Shown piece after piece: positions 1-14,219 of a stretch of 64,000 nucleotides of DNA. Numbering within the stretch: position 1 is the first letter of the stretch; every line of letters begins with the position of its first letter. The translations under genes were made by a program, and so were the position numbers. The stretch lies in NCBI RefSeq assembly GCF_019097855.1, contig NZ_JAHRGL010000057.1:124001-188000 (forward strand), read 5' to 3'. A model generated the notes under the pieces. The model searched no databases. It was not told where the DNA came from and worked only from the letters and a program-made list of their open reading frames with translations. The stretch comes from Geopseudomonas aromaticivorans (GTDB lineage Bacteria > Pseudomonadota > Gammaproteobacteria > Pseudomonadales > Pseudomonadaceae).

Positions 1-690
1 GTCGTTGGTCGAGGTGTCGCCGTCGATGGTGATGCGGTTGAACGACTTGTTGGCGGCGTCGCGAACCAGATCCTGCAGTACGTCGCGGGCAACCTTGGCG
101 TCGGTGGCGATGTAGCCGAGCATGGTCGCCATGTTCGGGCGGATCATCCCGGCACCCTTGCTGATGCCAGTGACGGTGACGGTCACGCCGTCGTGCTGGA
201 ACTGCCGGCTGGCACCCTTGGGCAGGGTGTCGGTGGTCATGATGCCCTCGGCAGCCAGCGCCCAGTTGTCGACCTTGAGGTCGGTCAGCGCGGCCTGCAG
301 GGCGCCCTCGATCTTCTCCACCGGCAGCGGTTCGCCGATCACCCCGGTGGAGAACGGCAGCACGGCGCTCTCGGCCACGCCGGCCAGCTCGGCGAGCCTG
401 GCACAGGCGCGGCGAGCGCGGACCAGACCGTCCGGGCCGGTACCGGCGTTGGCGTTGCCGGTGTTGGTCAGCAGATAGCGAACCTCGCCCGCCAGGCGCT
501 CGCGGGTGATCAGCACCGGCGCGGCGCAGAAGGCGTTGGTGGTGGTCACGCCGGCGATGGTCGAACCCTCGGCGCAGCGCATCACCACCACGTCCTTGCG
601 CCCGACACGCTTGATGCCGGCCGAAGCGATGCCAAGTTCGAAGCCGGGGACCGGATGCAGGGTGGGCAGGGGGCCAAGACCGACAGCCAT
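1..690 (-). CDS. argJ: Glutamate N-acetyltransferase / amino-acid acetyltransferase, N-terminal 230 residues (cut by window edge)
   Basis: ArgJ moves the acetyl group from N-acetylornithine to glutamate in the cyclic arginine pathway (cytoplasm). The 230 visible residues start [20 protein letters not shown], and an AAGGAG Shine-Dalgarno lies just upstream of the ATG. The visible part reaches the self-cleavage region [13 protein letters not shown], whose Thr before Met-Leu is the nucleophile that makes the alpha and beta chains in this family, so the processing site is intact. Roughly the last 40% of the protein lies beyond the left edge. It sits downstream of secA on the same strand, separated by a likely terminator. 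Confidence 0.95.
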   Translation of the reverse strand, partial: MAVGLGPLPTLHPVPGFELGIASAGIKRVGRKDVVVMRCAEGSTIAGVTTTNAFCAAPVLITRERLAGEVRYLLTNTGNANAGTGPDGLVRARRACARLAELAGVAESAVLPFSTGVIGEPLPVEKIEGALQAALTDLKVDNWALAAEGIMTTDTLPKGASRQFQHDGVTVTVTGISKGAGMIRPNMATMLGYIATDAKVARDVLQDLVRDAANKSFNRITIDGDTSTND

Positions 691-740
691 GGGAAACTCC
701 TTGAGGTGCGCAAGACGCGAAAATGATGGGGTCAATATGG

Positions 741-773
741 AAAACGCCGCGAGCGGCTGGGCCGGTCGCGGCG
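741..773 (-). terminator. Probable rho-independent terminator after secA
   Basis: A perfect 8-bp stem (CGCCGCGA, 745-752, paired with TCGCGGCG, 766-773) is followed, reading the minus strand, by a TTTT run (741-744). It lies 20 bases past the secA stop and before argJ. The U tract is short, so termination may be partial. Confidence 0.5.
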
Positions 774-792
774 CGTTCAAGCTAGCCGACGA

Positions 793-3537
<2,745 letters not shown>

Positions 3538-3549
3538 ATCGGGAGGGTC

Positions 3550-3589
3550 TTCCATCTGTGGAAATGGAGGGCACTCCCGGGGAGTGCCC
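3550..3589 (-). promoter_or_regulatory. secA leader with two adjacent hairpins
   Basis: Two perfect stem-loops lie 12 to 52 bases upstream of the secA ATG: a 9-bp stem with a 3-base loop (3569-3589, GGGCACTCC/GGAGTGCCC) and a 5-bp stem with a 4-base loop (3550-3563, TTCCA/TGGAA). They lie between the M23 peptidase gene and secA. They could form a weak terminator or a translational control structure, since secA is secretion-regulated in E. coli through secM, which is absent here. Function is inferred. Confidence 0.4.
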
Positions 3590-3652
3590 AGTGCCGTCAC
3601 TACGGCAGCGAAGGGGGCATTCTACTCGGAAACGGCGGCGAGAAAAGACGCC

Positions 3653-4579
3653 TCACTCATCACTGGCAGCACGCGCGATATAAGTGGCGGGATCGATCTG
3701 CAGGCCGTCTTTTTGCACCTCGAAATGCACGTGCGGGCCGGTGGATCGTCCGCTGCTGCCGACCAGGGCAATGGTCTGGCCGCGCTGCACCAGCTCGCCG
3801 ACCTGCACCAGGTTGCGCTGGTTGTGCCCGTACAGGGTGACATAGCCGTCGGCATGACTGACTTCGACGACCCAGCCGTAGCCGGACTTGCGCCCGGCCC
3901 AGGTGACCACGCCGGCAGCCACTGCGACAATCTCGGTGCCGCGCCGGGCGGCGAAGTCCACGCCTTTGTGCATGCGCGCACCGCCGTGGAACGGATCGCG
4001 GCGGCGGCCGAACTCCGAGGACTGGTAACCGCTGGCCACCGGCCGTCCGGCAATCAGCCGCGAGTCATCCAGCCGGCGCCCGGCGAGCACCTGCTCCATC
4101 ACCTCCAGCTGCTGCTCACGATTGTCGAGGCGCGCCGCCAGGGCATCGAGACTGCCGAGCACCTCGTTGCCGCTGAAGGGCTCGGCATCCAGCAACTCGT
4201 CCGGACCGCCCTGCCCGACCGGCTGGGAGAAATCGAACTCACCGCCGCCCAGCTCGCTCAGCTCGGCCAGGCGCTCACCCAAGGCGTCGAGGCGGGTCAT
4301 GCGCGCCTGCAGCTCGGCCAGATGCACGCCCAGGGCGTCCAGCTGCCGCTGGGCCGCGGCGCGGGCCTCCGCCAGTTCCTGTGGGAGGATCCCGCTCGCG
4401 GCGCCGACCGACTCGGCGGGAACCATCGGCAAGGGCTGGGGTCTCACCCAGGAACCCAGTGCGACACCGGCGGCCAGCGTGCAGCCGAGCAGTAGTGCGG
4501 CCAGCGCCAGCCCCTGACGGGGGGCGAGAGTCAGCGAACGTGCCGCGCCGTGGCGGCGACTCATGAAGATGATATGCAT
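3653..4579 (-). CDS. M23-family (LytM) envelope metallopeptidase, membrane-anchored (308 aa)
   Basis: A probable peptidoglycan peptidase or LytM-type regulator. One membrane segment lies at about residues 22-44, followed by a predicted coiled coil (about 66-110 and 141-170) and a C-terminal M23 domain. The zinc and catalytic residues are present: His204 and Asp208 in HKGVD, and His283/His285 in GPHVHFEV, so it looks enzymatically active rather than a degenerate EnvC/NlpD-type activator. It lies directly upstream of secA, where E. coli has secM, but shows no arrest-peptide signature. The start at 4579 has a GGGA at suitable spacing; an internal ATG at 4564 is the alternative. Confidence 0.88.
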   Translation of the reverse strand: MHIIFMSRRHGAARSLTLAPRQGLALAALLLGCTLAAGVALGSWVRPQPLPMVPAESVGAASGILPQELAEARAAAQRQLDALGVHLAELQARMTRLDALGERLAELSELGGGEFDFSQPVGQGGPDELLDAEPFSGNEVLGSLDALAARLDNREQQLEVMEQVLAGRRLDDSRLIAGRPVASGYQSSEFGRRRDPFHGGARMHKGVDFAARRGTEIVAVAAGVVTWAGRKSGYGWVVEVSHADGYVTLYGHNQRNLVQVGELVQRGQTIALVGSSGRSTGPHVHFEVQKDGLQIDPATYIARAASDE

Positions 4580-4654
4580 GGCGCATCCCGCTCAAGGAAT
4601 CAGCGCAGCCGTTTGCTAAGATGGCCGCTCGGTTTTTTCTCTAGGCGTCCTGCC

Positions 4655-5110
4655 ATGACTTTTCGTCCCCTGCCGGCCCGCGCGCCCGCCACCCTGCTGC
4701 GCGGAACGAAAACACTCAAGCATCTGTTTGGCGAAGCGCTGCGCCTCGGCCATCTGCAGCAACTGCTGGAAAGCCAGCTGCAACCGGCCGCACGACCGCA
4801 CTGCCGGGTCGCCGCCTTCCGCGACGACAGCCTGCTGCTGATCGTCACCGACGGCCAGTGGGCCACCCACCTGCGCTATCAGCAGAAACGTCTGCTACGC
4901 CAGCTACGGAACTTCAAGGAGTTCGCGAACTTAGCGAACATCCTGTTCAAGGTTCAACCGACAACCGCCGAAAGGCATGCCACCGGTCGAAATCCGACCC
5001 TCTCCGCCAGCGCCGCCGACACCCTGCGCACGGCCGCCAGCGGCATCGACGACCCGCGCCTGCGCGCTGCCCTCGAGCGCCTGGCCAGTCACACTCGCCC
5101 CTCCGACTGA
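4655..5110 (+). CDS. dciA: DciA-type replicative helicase loader/operator (DUF721, 151 aa)
   Basis: A DUF721 protein. DciA is the ancestral bacterial partner that helps load the DnaB helicase where DnaC or DnaI is absent. The N-terminal part (about residues 1-105, from MTFRPLPARAPATLL to NLANILFKVQP) has the KH-like DUF721 pattern with the conserved WATHLRYQQ segment; the C-terminal tail is Ala/Arg-rich and probably disordered. It is the only plus-strand gene in the first 24 kb, divergent from the M23 gene and convergent with lpxC. The start at 4655 gives the family's usual N-terminus; an in-frame upstream extension overlaps the M23 start and is not credible. Confidence 0.9.
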   Translation: MTFRPLPARAPATLLRGTKTLKHLFGEALRLGHLQQLLESQLQPAARPHCRVAAFRDDSLLLIVTDGQWATHLRYQQKRLLRQLRNFKEFANLANILFKVQPTTAERHATGRNPTLSASAADTLRTAASGIDDPRLRAALERLASHTRPSD

Positions 5111-5130
5111 CCCGCGCAAAAACCGCGGAC

Positions 5131-5157
5131 AAAAAAAAGGCCACCCCAGGGGTGGCC
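5131..5157 (-). terminator. Rho-independent terminator of lpxC
   Basis: The stem GGCCACCCC/GGGGTGGCC (5139-5157) is followed on the minus strand by eight T residues (complement of the A run at 5131-5138). It lies 25 bases past the lpxC stop, between the convergent genes lpxC and dciA. On the plus strand there is no T run after the stem. Confidence 0.88.
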
Positions 5158-5181
5158 TCAAGAGAAAGGGAGAGTCTTGCT

Positions 5182-6129
<948 letters not shown>

Positions 6130-6142
6130 TCAGTAGGCGGGG

Positions 6143-6171
6143 ATAATAGCAGAGCCCGCCTTTGCTGAAAA
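6143..6171 (-). promoter_or_regulatory. Predicted lpxC promoter (extended -10)
   Basis: Reading the minus strand, a TATTAT box (6143-6148) is preceded by TG one base upstream (extended -10) and by TTTTCA 17 bases upstream (6166-6171). It is in the ftsZ-lpxC gap and gives a leader of about 45 bases. The -35 is weak, which an extended -10 can compensate. Confidence 0.5.
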
Positions 6172-6202
6172 CCAATCACGTCAATACCCCTGATATAGCG
6201 AG

Positions 6203-7387
6203 TCAATCAGCCTGGCGCCGCAGGAAGGCCGGGATATCCAGATAGTCCAGATCCTCCTGGGTATTGAGCTTGACCGCCGGGGCGGCGCCACCGGCGCTCG
6301 GGTTGCTGCGCATCACGGTCGGACGATCGAGGTCCCGATAGTTGACCGCCGCACTTTGCTGCGGCATCGACGGGGCGACGGACGGAGCAGCCTGCACGCC
6401 GTTGTCGACCACCTTGGCCGGCTTCTCCATGCGCGCACCGAGACCGGTGGCGACCACGGTGACATGCAGCTCATCGCGCATTTCCGGATCGATGACCGCA
6501 CCGATCTTGACGGTGGCATGGTCGGAAGTGAACTGCTCGATGATGCTGCCGACTTCGGTGTACTCACCCAGCGACAGGTCGAGACCGGCGGTGATGTTGA
6601 CCAGGATACCGCGGGCCCCCTGCAGGTTGATGTCCTCCAGCAGCGGGTTGCGGATCGCCGCCTCGGTGGCCTCGCGGGCGCGGTTCGGGCCGCTGGCGTG
6701 GCCGGTGCCCATCATCGCCATGCCCATCTCGCTCATTACGGTACGCACGTCGGCAAAGTCGACGTTCATCAGGCCGGGACGCTGCATGATGTCGGAGATG
6801 CCGCGCACGGCGCCGGCCAGCACGTCGTCGGCCTTGGCGAAGGCGGACAGCAGGCTGGCATCCTTGCCGAGGATGGTCAGCAGCTTCTCGTTGGGAATGG
6901 TGATCAGCGAGTCGACATGCTCGGACAGGGCGCGGATACCCTCGTCGGCGATCTGCATGCGGCGACGGCCCTCGAAGGGGAACGGTCGGGTGACCACGGC
7001 CACGGTGAGGATGCCCATTTCCTTGGCCACCTCGGCGATGATCGGCGCGGCGCCGGTACCGGTGCCGCCACCCATGCCGGTGGTGATGAACACCATGTTG
7101 GCGCCCTGGAGGATCTCGGCGATGCGCTCGCGATCCTCCAGCGCAGCCTGACGACCGACTTCCGGATTGGTCCCGGCACCCAAGCCCTTGGTGATGCCCT
7201 GGCCGAGCTGGAGGACCGTCTTGGCCTCGACCTTCTTCAAGGCCTGGGCGTCGGTGTTGGCACAGATGAAATCGATGTCTTCGATGTTGCTGCGCAGCAT
7301 GTGGTTGACCGCGTTGCCGCCGCCACCGCCGACACCGATGACCTTGATGACTGCGCTCGATTGGACGTTATCCGCTAATTCGAACAT
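6203..7387 (-). CDS. ftsZ: Cell division GTPase FtsZ (394 aa)
   Basis: The tubulin-like GTPase that forms the Z ring. The GTP-binding signature GGGTGTG is at residues 106-112, with the tubulin-like fold covering about 10-315. A variable linker (about 316-378) leads to the conserved C-terminal peptide DYLDIPAFLRRQ, which binds FtsA, ZipA and other partners. A strong Shine-Dalgarno (AAGGAGAGGG) precedes the ATG, fitting the high level of FtsZ needed relative to the upstream genes. It is the last gene of the dcw cluster, 56 bases after ftsA. Confidence 0.99.
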   Translation of the reverse strand: MFELADNVQSSAVIKVIGVGGGGGNAVNHMLRSNIEDIDFICANTDAQALKKVEAKTVLQLGQGITKGLGAGTNPEVGRQAALEDRERIAEILQGANMVFITTGMGGGTGTGAAPIIAEVAKEMGILTVAVVTRPFPFEGRRRMQIADEGIRALSEHVDSLITIPNEKLLTILGKDASLLSAFAKADDVLAGAVRGISDIMQRPGLMNVDFADVRTVMSEMGMAMMGTGHASGPNRAREATEAAIRNPLLEDINLQGARGILVNITAGLDLSLGEYTEVGSIIEQFTSDHATVKIGAVIDPEMRDELHVTVVATGLGARMEKPAKVVDNGVQAAPSVAPSMPQQSAAVNYRDLDRPTVMRSNPSAGGAAPAVKLNTQEDLDYLDIPAFLRRQAD

Positions 7388-7443
7388 ATTCCCTCTCCTT
7401 TCCCCTGTTCTTTACAGCTTTGCCGCCAGCGGCGCTTTTTAAC

Positions 7444-8682
7444 TCAAAAACTGCCCTGTACCCAGCGCTTGAAGCGCTCGAACATGGGCGGCTTGCTATC
7501 TTCGACAACACCGCTGGCGAAGGTTGCCGAGCCCTGCTTGCGCAGGCCATACAGCAACAATCCGACCCCCGTCGCGTAGGCGGGGTTGCGCACGACATCG
7601 TCCAGACCCCTGACGCCCTGCGGCAGGCCCAGACGTACCGGCATGTGAAAAATTTCCTCGGCCAGCTCGACCGCACCTTCCATCTTCGCGGTGCCACCGG
7701 TGAGCACGATCCCGGCCGGGATCAGGTCCTCGAAACCACTGCGGCGCAGCTCGCCCTGCACCAGGCAGAACAGCTCCTCGTAGCGCGGCTCGACCACCTC
7801 CGCCAGCGCCTGGCGCGACAGCTCGCGCGGCGGGCGGTCGCCGACACTCGGCACCTTGATGGTCTGCCCGGCGCCGGCCAGCTTGGCCAGGGCGCAGGCA
7901 TAGCGAATCTTGATTTCCTCAGCATACTGAGTCGGCGTGCGCAGGGCCATGGCGATGTCGTTGGTGACCTGGTCGCCGGCGATCGGGATGACTGCACTGT
8001 GACGAATCGCACCTTCGGTGAAGATGGCGATATCGGTAGTGCCGCCGCCGATATCCACCAGGCACACGCCCAGCTCCTTCTCGTCATCGGTCAGCACCGA
8101 GCTGGAAGACGCCAGCTGCTCAAGGATGATGTCGTCCACCTCGAGGCCGCAGCGGCGCACGCACTTCTCGATGTTCTGCGCCGCGTTCACTGCGCAGGTG
8201 ACCACGTGCACCTTGGCTTCCAGGCGCACGCCGGACATCCCCAGCGGCTCGCGCACGCCTTCCTGGTTGTCGATCACGTAATCCTGGGCCAGGGTGTGCA
8301 GCACCCGCTGATCGGCCGGAATGGCCACCGCCTGGGCGGCGTCCAGCACCCGCTCGATATCGGCCTGACTGACCTCGCGGTCCCGGATGGCCACGATGCC
8401 GTGCGAGTTCAGGCTGCGGATATGACTGCCGGCCACGCCGACGAACGCCGAGTGGATCCGGCAGCCGGCCATCTGCTGTGCCTCGTCGATGGCGTGCTGG
8501 ATGGCCTGCACGGTGGACTCGATATTGACCACCACGCCCTTCTTCAGGCCCCGCGAGGGATGGGTACCGATGCCAACGATTTCCAGTTGGCCATCGCTCG
8601 CCACTTCGCCGACCAGCGCCACCACCTTGGAGGTGCCGACATCCAGGCCAACGATCATCTTGCCGCTTTGCGCGTTTGCCAT
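7444..8682 (-). CDS. ftsA: Cell division actin-like protein FtsA (412 aa)
   Basis: FtsA tethers FtsZ to the inner membrane and signals to later divisome proteins. The N-terminus GKMIVGLDVGTSKVVALVG is the actin-fold phosphate-1 motif, VDIGGGTTDIAIF is phosphate-2, and IVLTGGTAKMEG is the adenosine motif. The C-terminal end FERFKRWVQGSF is the amphipathic membrane-targeting helix. Length is normal. It lies between ftsQ (21-base gap) and ftsZ. Confidence 0.98.
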   Translation of the reverse strand: MANAQSGKMIVGLDVGTSKVVALVGEVASDGQLEIVGIGTHPSRGLKKGVVVNIESTVQAIQHAIDEAQQMAGCRIHSAFVGVAGSHIRSLNSHGIVAIRDREVSQADIERVLDAAQAVAIPADQRVLHTLAQDYVIDNQEGVREPLGMSGVRLEAKVHVVTCAVNAAQNIEKCVRRCGLEVDDIILEQLASSSSVLTDDEKELGVCLVDIGGGTTDIAIFTEGAIRHSAVIPIAGDQVTNDIAMALRTPTQYAEEIKIRYACALAKLAGAGQTIKVPSVGDRPPRELSRQALAEVVEPRYEELFCLVQGELRRSGFEDLIPAGIVLTGGTAKMEGAVELAEEIFHMPVRLGLPQGVRGLDDVVRNPAYATGVGLLLYGLRKQGSATFASGVVEDSKPPMFERFKRWVQGSF

Positions 8683-8703
8683 GATCCCAGTTATCTCCTC
8701 AAG

Positions 8704-9561
8704 TCACTGCGGGTTCCCGGTTGCACCGGGAGCCGGCGCGGGCGGTGGCTCGCGCCACGCCACGGCCAGGCCGTTGGGGTAGCGCAGGTCGACGCGCGCG
8801 ATGTTCGTATTGTGTTCTTTCAAGGCCTTTTCGTAGACGCTGACGAAACGGCGTAATTTTTCCACTACATGATCCCGCCCGAGCAGCAGCTCCAGCCCCT
8901 GCCCGGTGGTGAGAAACCAGCTGCCACGGTCGCGCAGCTCCAGCCGCGCCACGGTGAACTCCAGGGGGCGCAGCAGCTGGCTGAGCATCTGGTACTGCTG
9001 CATGATCTGCTGCTGCGCGCGCTGCGGGCCCCACAGCTGCGGCAAATGAGCGTAGCCGCCAGCCTCGCCGGCCGCGAAGGCCTGCCCCTGATTGTTCAGC
9101 AGCGCCTCGTCGCCCCAGCGCGCCACCGGCAGCTGCTCCTCCAGACGGATCAGCACCTGATCCGGCCAGACCCGGCGCACCTCGGCCTCGGCGATCCACG
9201 GCATCTGCTCCAGCTCGCTGCGCATCGACGCCAGATCGACATTGAAGAAGCTGGCGTGGATGAACGGCGCCACCTTGGCCGCCACTGCCGCGCGGCTGAC
9301 ATACTGCAGGTCGCCCTGCACGTTGACGTGGGCGATCGGCTGGTCGGCGTAGGGCAACAGACGCTGCCCCAGTTCGTAGGCGCCGAAGCCCAGGCCGAGC
9401 AACAGCAGCGGCGCGGCGAGACGCTTGAGACCACTCAGCGATGGCCGCGGCAGGCGCTTGCGCAGAGGTTCGCGCACCACCAGACGGCTGGCCCCGCGGG
9501 GAACCGGCTTGCGCAGCGGCCCCACGGGGGCCGGACGCTGGTGACGCAGCAGCGCGATCAT
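8704..9561 (-). CDS. ftsQ: Cell division protein FtsQ (285 aa)
   Basis: A bitopic inner-membrane protein that links early and late divisome proteins through FtsB and FtsL. A basic, Pro/Arg-rich cytoplasmic tail (about 1-48) is followed by one membrane helix (about 49-68), a POTRA domain beginning [13 protein letters not shown], and the beta domain. The start at 9561 ([14 protein letters not shown]) lies four bases after the ddlB stop; an upstream in-frame ATG would run into ddlB and is not preferred. The C-terminus is Pro-rich ([12 protein letters not shown]). Confidence 0.95.
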   Translation of the reverse strand: MIALLRHQRPAPVGPLRKPVPRGASRLVVREPLRKRLPRPSLSGLKRLAAPLLLLGLGFGAYELGQRLLPYADQPIAHVNVQGDLQYVSRAAVAAKVAPFIHASFFNVDLASMRSELEQMPWIAEAEVRRVWPDQVLIRLEEQLPVARWGDEALLNNQGQAFAAGEAGGYAHLPQLWGPQRAQQQIMQQYQMLSQLLRPLEFTVARLELRDRGSWFLTTGQGLELLLGRDHVVEKLRRFVSVYEKALKEHNTNIARVDLRYPNGLAVAWREPPPAPAPGATGNPQ

Positions 9562-9565
9562 GGGA

Positions 9566-11944
<2,379 letters not shown>

Positions 11945-11952
<8 letters not shown>

Positions 11953-13015
11953 GGGCCACCTCCAGGCAAATGTCCACCACCACGCGGGTGGCGTCGGGCT
12001 TGGCCAGGCGGCGGGCGGTGGCACCCATGGCCACGAGTTTTTCACTGTGCATCAGGACCTCGGTCAGCTGCGCGGCCAGACCAGCCGCATCAGTCGCATG
12101 TTGCGGCAGAAGCACGGCAGCGCCGGCCTTCGCCAGATATTCGGCATTGCGGGTCTGGTGGTCGTCGATCGCATGGGGCAGCGGCACCAGCAGCGACGGC
12201 AGGCCGGCGGCAGCCAGTTCGCTGACGGTCAGCGCGCCAGCGCGACAGATCACCAGATCGGCCCAGGCGTAGGCGCGGGCCATGTCCTTGATGAACGGCA
12301 CCACCTCGGCATCGACCGCGGCCGCGCGATAGCGCTCGGCGGTCACCTCGGCGTGCTGCTTGCCAGCCTGGTGGTAGACCTGCGGACGCAGCTCGCCGGA
12401 CACCTGCGCCAGCGCCGCCGGCAACAGCTTGTTCAGCGGCTCGGCGCCCAGACTGCCGCCCAGCACCAGCAGGCGGGCCTGACGGCGGGCCAGGGTTTGA
12501 CGCGGCGTGGCGAGAAACAGTTCCTCACGCACCGGATTGCCGGTGGTGCGCCGCTTGGCGCTGGCCGCGAAGGTCTCCGGGAAGGCCTCGCAGACCCGGC
12601 TGGCGAACGGGGCCAGGCCACGGTTGGCGGTGCCGGCCACGGCGTTCTGCTCGTGGATGATCAGCGGCACGCCAGCCAGGCGCGCGGCGATGCCGCCGGG
12701 GCCGGTGACGAAGCCGCCCATGCCGAGCACGCACACCGGCTGCAGCTCGCGCAGCACCTTGCGTGCCTGCCACAGGGCCTTGGCGATCTGCAGCGGCGCC
12801 TTGAACAGCGACAGCAAACCCTTGCCGCGCAGGCCGCTGATCTCGATACGGTGCAGCGGCAGTCCGGCCTGCGGCACCAGCTCGTTCTCGATGCCACGCG
12901 GCGTACCCAGCCAGTGCACGCTATAACCACGGGACTGGAACTCGCGGGCACAGGCCAGCGCCGGGAACACATGGCCACCGGTGCCGCCAGCCATGATCAA
13001 TACGTTACCGGGCAT
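11945..13015 (-). CDS. murG: UDP-GlcNAc:lipid I N-acetylglucosaminyltransferase MurG (356 aa)
   Basis: A peripheral inner-membrane GT-B glycosyltransferase making lipid II from lipid I. The N-terminal glycine loop [14 protein letters not shown], the second loop [14 protein letters not shown], and the C-domain [10 protein letters not shown] and [24 protein letters not shown] motifs (UDP-GlcNAc binding) are typical. The start at 13015 overlaps the ftsW 3' end by 11 bases, and the upstream in-frame extension lies wholly in ftsW, so it is rejected. Confidence 0.97.
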
Positions 13016-14219
13016 GGCGCGGCTCCTCCTCGGCAAAATCCTCTTCGGTAAACTCCATCTCGGCATTTCCCAGCAGGTTGCGCCGCTCCCAGTCGATGCG
13101 CAGCAGCAGGGCCAGGCTGACGCAGCAGAGCACCAGCGAACTGCCGCCATAACTGAGGAATGGCAGGGTCAGGCCCTTGGTCGGCAACAGGCCGACGTTC
13201 ACGCCGATGTTGATCAGGAACTGGCCGATCCACTGAATCGCCACGCCATAGGCCACATAGGCGGAGAAATACTGCTGCTCCCTCTCGGCGCACAGACCGA
13301 TATGCAGCGAGCGCAGGGTCACCACCACGAACAGCAGCACCGTCAGCAGCGCGCCGACCATGCCCAGCTCCTCGGCCAGCACGGCGAACACGAAGTCGGT
13401 GTGCGCCTCGGGCAGGTAGAACTGCTTCTGCACGCTGTTGCCCAGCCCCACCCCCAGCCACTCGCCGCGGCCGAAGGCGATCAGTGCCTGGCTCAGCTGG
13501 TAGCCGGCACCGAACTGGTCGGCCCAGGGGTCGATGAAGTTGGTCAGGCGCTTGAGGCGGTAGGCCTGGCTGGTCATCACCACGCCGCCGATGATCAGCA
13601 CCCCGACCACCATCGGCAGGAAGCGCCACAGGCTGACGCCGCCGAGGAACAGCATGACGATGCCCGCGCCGACCAGCACCACGGTGGCGCCGAAGTCCGG
13701 CTCGGAGAGCAGCAGGCCGGCCATCAGGCCGAGCACGATCAGCGGCATGAACAAGCCTTTCCAGGACGAACGCACGTCGGCCTGCCGACGGACCAGATAG
13801 CCGCCCAGATAGATCGCGGTGAACAGCTTGGCCAGCTCCGACGGCTGGATGTTGAAGATGCCGAACCCGATCCAGCGCCGCGCACCGTTGACCTCGCGAC
13901 CAATGCCCGGCACCAGCACCAGCACCAGCAGGATGAAGGCGGCGATCAGCAGCTTGCCGCCGTTCTTCTGCCAGCTGGCTACCGGCACCAGCAGGATCAG
14001 GCCACCGGCAGCAAAGCCGATGGCCAGATAGATCAGGTGGCGGATCATGTAGTACAGCGAATTGCCCGACTGCGCTGCGGCCACCTCGGACGAGGCCGAG
14101 GACACCATCACGAAACCGAGACCGAGCAGCGCCAGACAACCCGCCAGCAACGGGAAGTCCAGATCGACGCCGCGGCGGCTCAATAGCGGTGAGGGCGACA
14201 GGCGCAGCAGCGAGAACAT
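13005..14219 (-). CDS. ftsW: Septal peptidoglycan glycosyltransferase FtsW (404 aa)
   Basis: A SEDS-family polymerase that works with FtsI to build septal wall. About ten membrane helices are visible. The family signature near the C-terminus (NIGVNVGLLPTKGLTLPFLS then YGGSS) and the conserved catalytic-region stretch ARRWIGFGIFNIQPSELAKL are present. The start at 14219 forms an ATGA overlap with the murD stop, and the N-terminal 20 residues are cytoplasmic and basic. The acidic C-terminal tail (EMEFTEEDFAEEEP) is cytoplasmic. Confidence 0.97.
   Translation of the reverse strand: MFSLLRLSPSPLLSRRGVDLDFPLLAGCLALLGLGFVMVSSASSEVAAAQSGNSLYYMIRHLIYLAIGFAAGGLILLVPVASWQKNGGKLLIAAFILLVLVLVPGIGREVNGARRWIGFGIFNIQPSELAKLFTAIYLGGYLVRRQADVRSSWKGLFMPLIVLGLMAGLLLSEPDFGATVVLVGAGIVMLFLGGVSLWRFLPMVVGVLIIGGVVMTSQAYRLKRLTNFIDPWADQFGAGYQLSQALIAFGRGEWLGVGLGNSVQKQFYLPEAHTDFVFAVLAEELGMVGALLTVLLFVVVTLRSLHIGLCAEREQQYFSAYVAYGVAIQWIGQFLINIGVNVGLLPTKGLTLPFLSYGGSSLVLCCVSLALLLRIDWERRNLLGNAEMEFTEEDFAEEEPRHAR

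Noticed and set aside
3538-3600. A 21-residue N-terminal extension of SecA starting at GTG 3600
   Set aside because: The residues are not like SecA, are encoded by the leader hairpins, and have no ribosome site.
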